From JANPEF01 sp046596055 (lineage in GTDB: Bacteria > Eisenbacteria > RBG-16-71-46 > DASYSL01), in the NCBI GenBank assembly GCA_046596055.1, contig JBKJNH010000124.1, forward strand, positions 1 through 25,532: a stretch of 25,532 nt of DNA. Direction: 5' to 3'. A program made the position numbers and the translations under genes. Shown one piece after another: positions 23,930-25,532 of the stretch. Each line of letters begins with the position of its first letter. The first letter of the stretch is position 1. Below the pieces are notes generated by a model that was not told where the DNA came from, did no database searches, and saw nothing but the letters and a program-made list of their open reading frames with translations.

Positions 23930-24270
23930 GCGGCTGGCGAGTCGATTGCCCCGGCTGCGGCGAGCCCTCGTTGTTGCCCGACGCGCTGGCCAGGGAGGGC
24001 GCGCGCGTGCGCTGCCCCGGGTGCGCGACGGTGTTCGCCGCGGCCGATCCGGCGGCCGTCGAGGCGTGTCTCGAGGCGATGGAGTCGTGGCTGGCGCACG
24101 AGCCTGGCGGGCGCGGTGCCCTCTCGCGGGCGCGCGACGAGGAGCGCTTCTGGCGCGACCACGGCGCGTCATTCCTCGACTGGCGCGAAGGTGCCGGCGC
24201 CGAGTGGTCGGCCGAGACGACGCGCGCCGCACTGGCGCGGGTGCTGGGCCCGGGCGCGAGCCTGTTCTAA
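23926..24270 (+). CDS. Small zinc-ribbon protein, function unknown
   Basis: 114 residues from the ATG at 23926 that overlaps the recG stop (ATGA). An alternative GTG at 23911, with GAGGAG about six bases ahead, would add MAGDR. The N-terminus has an MJ0042-type zinc ribbon: DCPGCGEPSLLPD, then VRCPGCATVF, i.e. two CPxC knuckles about 20 residues apart. After it comes a helical segment with Trp-rich patches (MESWLAHEPGG, EERFWRDHGASFLDW, AEWSAETTRAALARVLG). Such ribbons occur in small regulatory or assembly proteins. Coupling to recG suggests shared expression, not necessarily shared function. Its TAA overlaps the stop codon of the convergent transporter gene. Confidence 0.75.
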   Translation: MSGWRVDCPGCGEPSLLPDALAREGARVRCPGCATVFAAADPAAVEACLEAMESWLAHEPGGRGALSRARDEERFWRDHGASFLDWREGAGAEWSAETTRAALARVLGPGASLF

Positions 24271-25532
24271 CGCCCGGCGTTCGAGGCGCGGTCCCGACCC
24301 GTAACCAGCCCCAGGATGATGAGCAGCGCCGCACCACCCGCCAGCGTGGGGGCCTCGCCGAAGGTGTGCACCACCGGCGCGGCGAGGGCGGCGGTGGCGA
24401 GGAACGCCGCGCGGGCCAGCGCATCGCGTGCGGCGAACACGCGGGCGCGCAGGTCCTCGGGCACCGCTTCCTGCAGCGCGGTCTCGCTGAGAAAGAACAC
24501 GGGCGCGGCGAACAGTCCGCAGACGAATCCGGCCGCCGCCATCCACGGGAGCGTGGGCGCGAACGCGAAGCCGAGCAGGCCGGATCCTGCGCCGAGCAAC
24601 CCCGTCGCCAGCGCGCCGCCGCGCGATGCCGGCGCGTCGGCCGGACGCGCGCGTTCGCGGCGCAGCGCGATCGCTGTCCCGACCAGGGCCCCGATCGCGA
24701 GCGCGCCGAGCAGCAGCCCCAGGCCCGTGACGGCGGTCGAGCCGCGTTGCACGTGCGCCGTCCCCGCGACGTGGAGCACGCCGCCGGCGACCCACGTGGC
24801 GATCGCCGCGACGAGCGGCCCGCGTGCCCGCGGCGTCCCCAGCGCGACGCGCCACCCGGTCGCGACGTCCGCCACCGCGCGTCGCCAGGGCGCGGAATCC
24901 GTCGTGGTCGGCTGGGCGGGGGCCGTCCCGGCCCGATCCACGCCCGCGCGCAGCAAGCCCGCCAGCGCGAGCACGCTCACGCCATACGTCAGTGCGTCGA
25001 GGTAGAGCGCCGTCGCGGGTCCGTAGCGATCGACCAGAGGGCCGCCGAGCGTCGTGCCGAGCAGCGTGGCGACGACGCCGCCGAGGACGAGGATCGCGTT
25101 TCCCGCAGCAAGCGCCGAGGGCGGCACGAGCCGGGGCGGCAGCGCCGAACGCGCGGGCAGGAAGAACGCGTTGAGCGTGAAGGCGAGCGCGACCAGCGCG
25201 AAGACCGGTGTGAGCGAGCCGGTCGTGACGTAGGCGAGCGGGATCGCGGCGACGACGAACGCGCGCAGGAGGTCGGTGACGAGCAGCGTGCGCACCAGCG
25301 GCCGGCGGTCGACGACCGCGCCGGCCCACGGCGAGACGAACAGCGACGGGCCCATCATCGCCCACGCGAAGACGGCGAGCGCGGCGGCTGGATCGGTGCC
25401 GTGCGCGGCGGAGTGCGCGGTGAGGAGGGCGACGAGGGCGAGGTAGTTGAAGCGATCGCCGGCGATCGAGATGACCTGGCCGGCGAGCAGGAAGCGGAAC
25501 GACGGGCGCGAGAGCGCGGTGGCGACGCTCAT
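24267..25532 (-). CDS. Major facilitator superfamily transporter
   Basis: 421 residues, complete: the ATG is the reverse complement of the last three bases of the window and the TAG is at 24267-24269. About ten to twelve hydrophobic helices are visible. The N-terminus reads RPSFRFLLAGQVISIAGDRF, and the loop after helix two has AGAVVDRRPLVRTLLVTDLL, the MFS motif-A equivalent (G-x-x-x-DRxxxR) in the MFS_3/MFS_1 style. A longer cytoplasmic loop lies around 200-230. The second half ends with APVFFLSETALQEAVPEDLR, which is seen in drug or siderophore exporters of this subgroup. The substrate cannot be told. Upstream context lies outside the window, so start support from a ribosome binding site is not visible. 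Confidence 0.85.
   Translation of the reverse strand: MSVATALSRPSFRFLLAGQVISIAGDRFNYLALVALLTAHSAAHGTDPAAALAVFAWAMMGPSLFVSPWAGAVVDRRPLVRTLLVTDLLRAFVVAAIPLAYVTTGSLTPVFALVALAFTLNAFFLPARSALPPRLVPPSALAAGNAILVLGGVVATLLGTTLGGPLVDRYGPATALYLDALTYGVSVLALAGLLRAGVDRAGTAPAQPTTTDSAPWRRAVADVATGWRVALGTPRARGPLVAAIATWVAGGVLHVAGTAHVQRGSTAVTGLGLLLGALAIGALVGTAIALRRERARPADAPASRGGALATGLLGAGSGLLGFAFAPTLPWMAAAGFVCGLFAAPVFFLSETALQEAVPEDLRARVFAARDALARAAFLATAALAAPVVHTFGEAPTLAGGAALLIILGLVTGRDRASNAGR

Overview
The window is very GC-rich bacterial DNA with dense, mostly overlapping genes. The first 11.7 kb is the 3' part of a division and cell wall (dcw) cluster on the + strand: murF (3' end only), mraY, murD, ftsW, murG, murC, ftsQ, ftsA, ftsZ, then a TPR-repeat protein. 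Most junctions are ATGA overlaps or a one-base gap, so this looks like one translationally coupled operon that makes the lipid-linked peptidoglycan precursor and the core divisome. murB is not in its frequent place between murC and ftsQ.

From 11.7 to 16.4 kb the layout becomes patchy. There is a 485-base gap with a possible 26-residue membrane peptide and a coding-like antisense remnant. Then come an AIM24/TIGR00266-family gene and an overlapping small lipoprotein gene with a strong terminator. Next is a lower-GC stretch holding a - strand secreted protein with a C-terminal sorting-type domain. After it lies a broken second copy of the lipoprotein gene, so the lower-GC stretch sits between an intact copy and a 5'-truncated copy. 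A short, probably frameshifted gene for a Gly/Gln/Asn-rich repeat peptide shares a two-way terminator with the broken copy.

From 16.3 to 21.7 kb, on the - strand, lie rpmB (ribosomal protein bL28) with its terminator and promoter, then a two-gene unit. Transcription of that unit runs from a 771-residue lipoprotein into a 908-residue secreted protein with Asp-rich calcium-type loops, a fibronectin-like region and a C-terminal FlgD-like/sorting-type domain. From 21.8 kb recG and a coupled zinc-ribbon gene run on the + strand and converge on an MFS transporter whose start codon is the last three bases of the window.

Organism (inference): a Gram-negative-type bacterium, judged by lipoproteins and a complete lipid II/divisome set. 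C-terminal domains with the pattern VPNPYRG...SGIYLFSVE...GSFVLIR are common in the FCB group and related candidate phyla such as Eisenbacteria, Krumholzibacteria and Latescibacteria. The high GC fits Eisenbacteria-like lineages best, but sequence reading alone does not settle it. I saw no CRISPR array, tRNA, rRNA, transposase or integrase.
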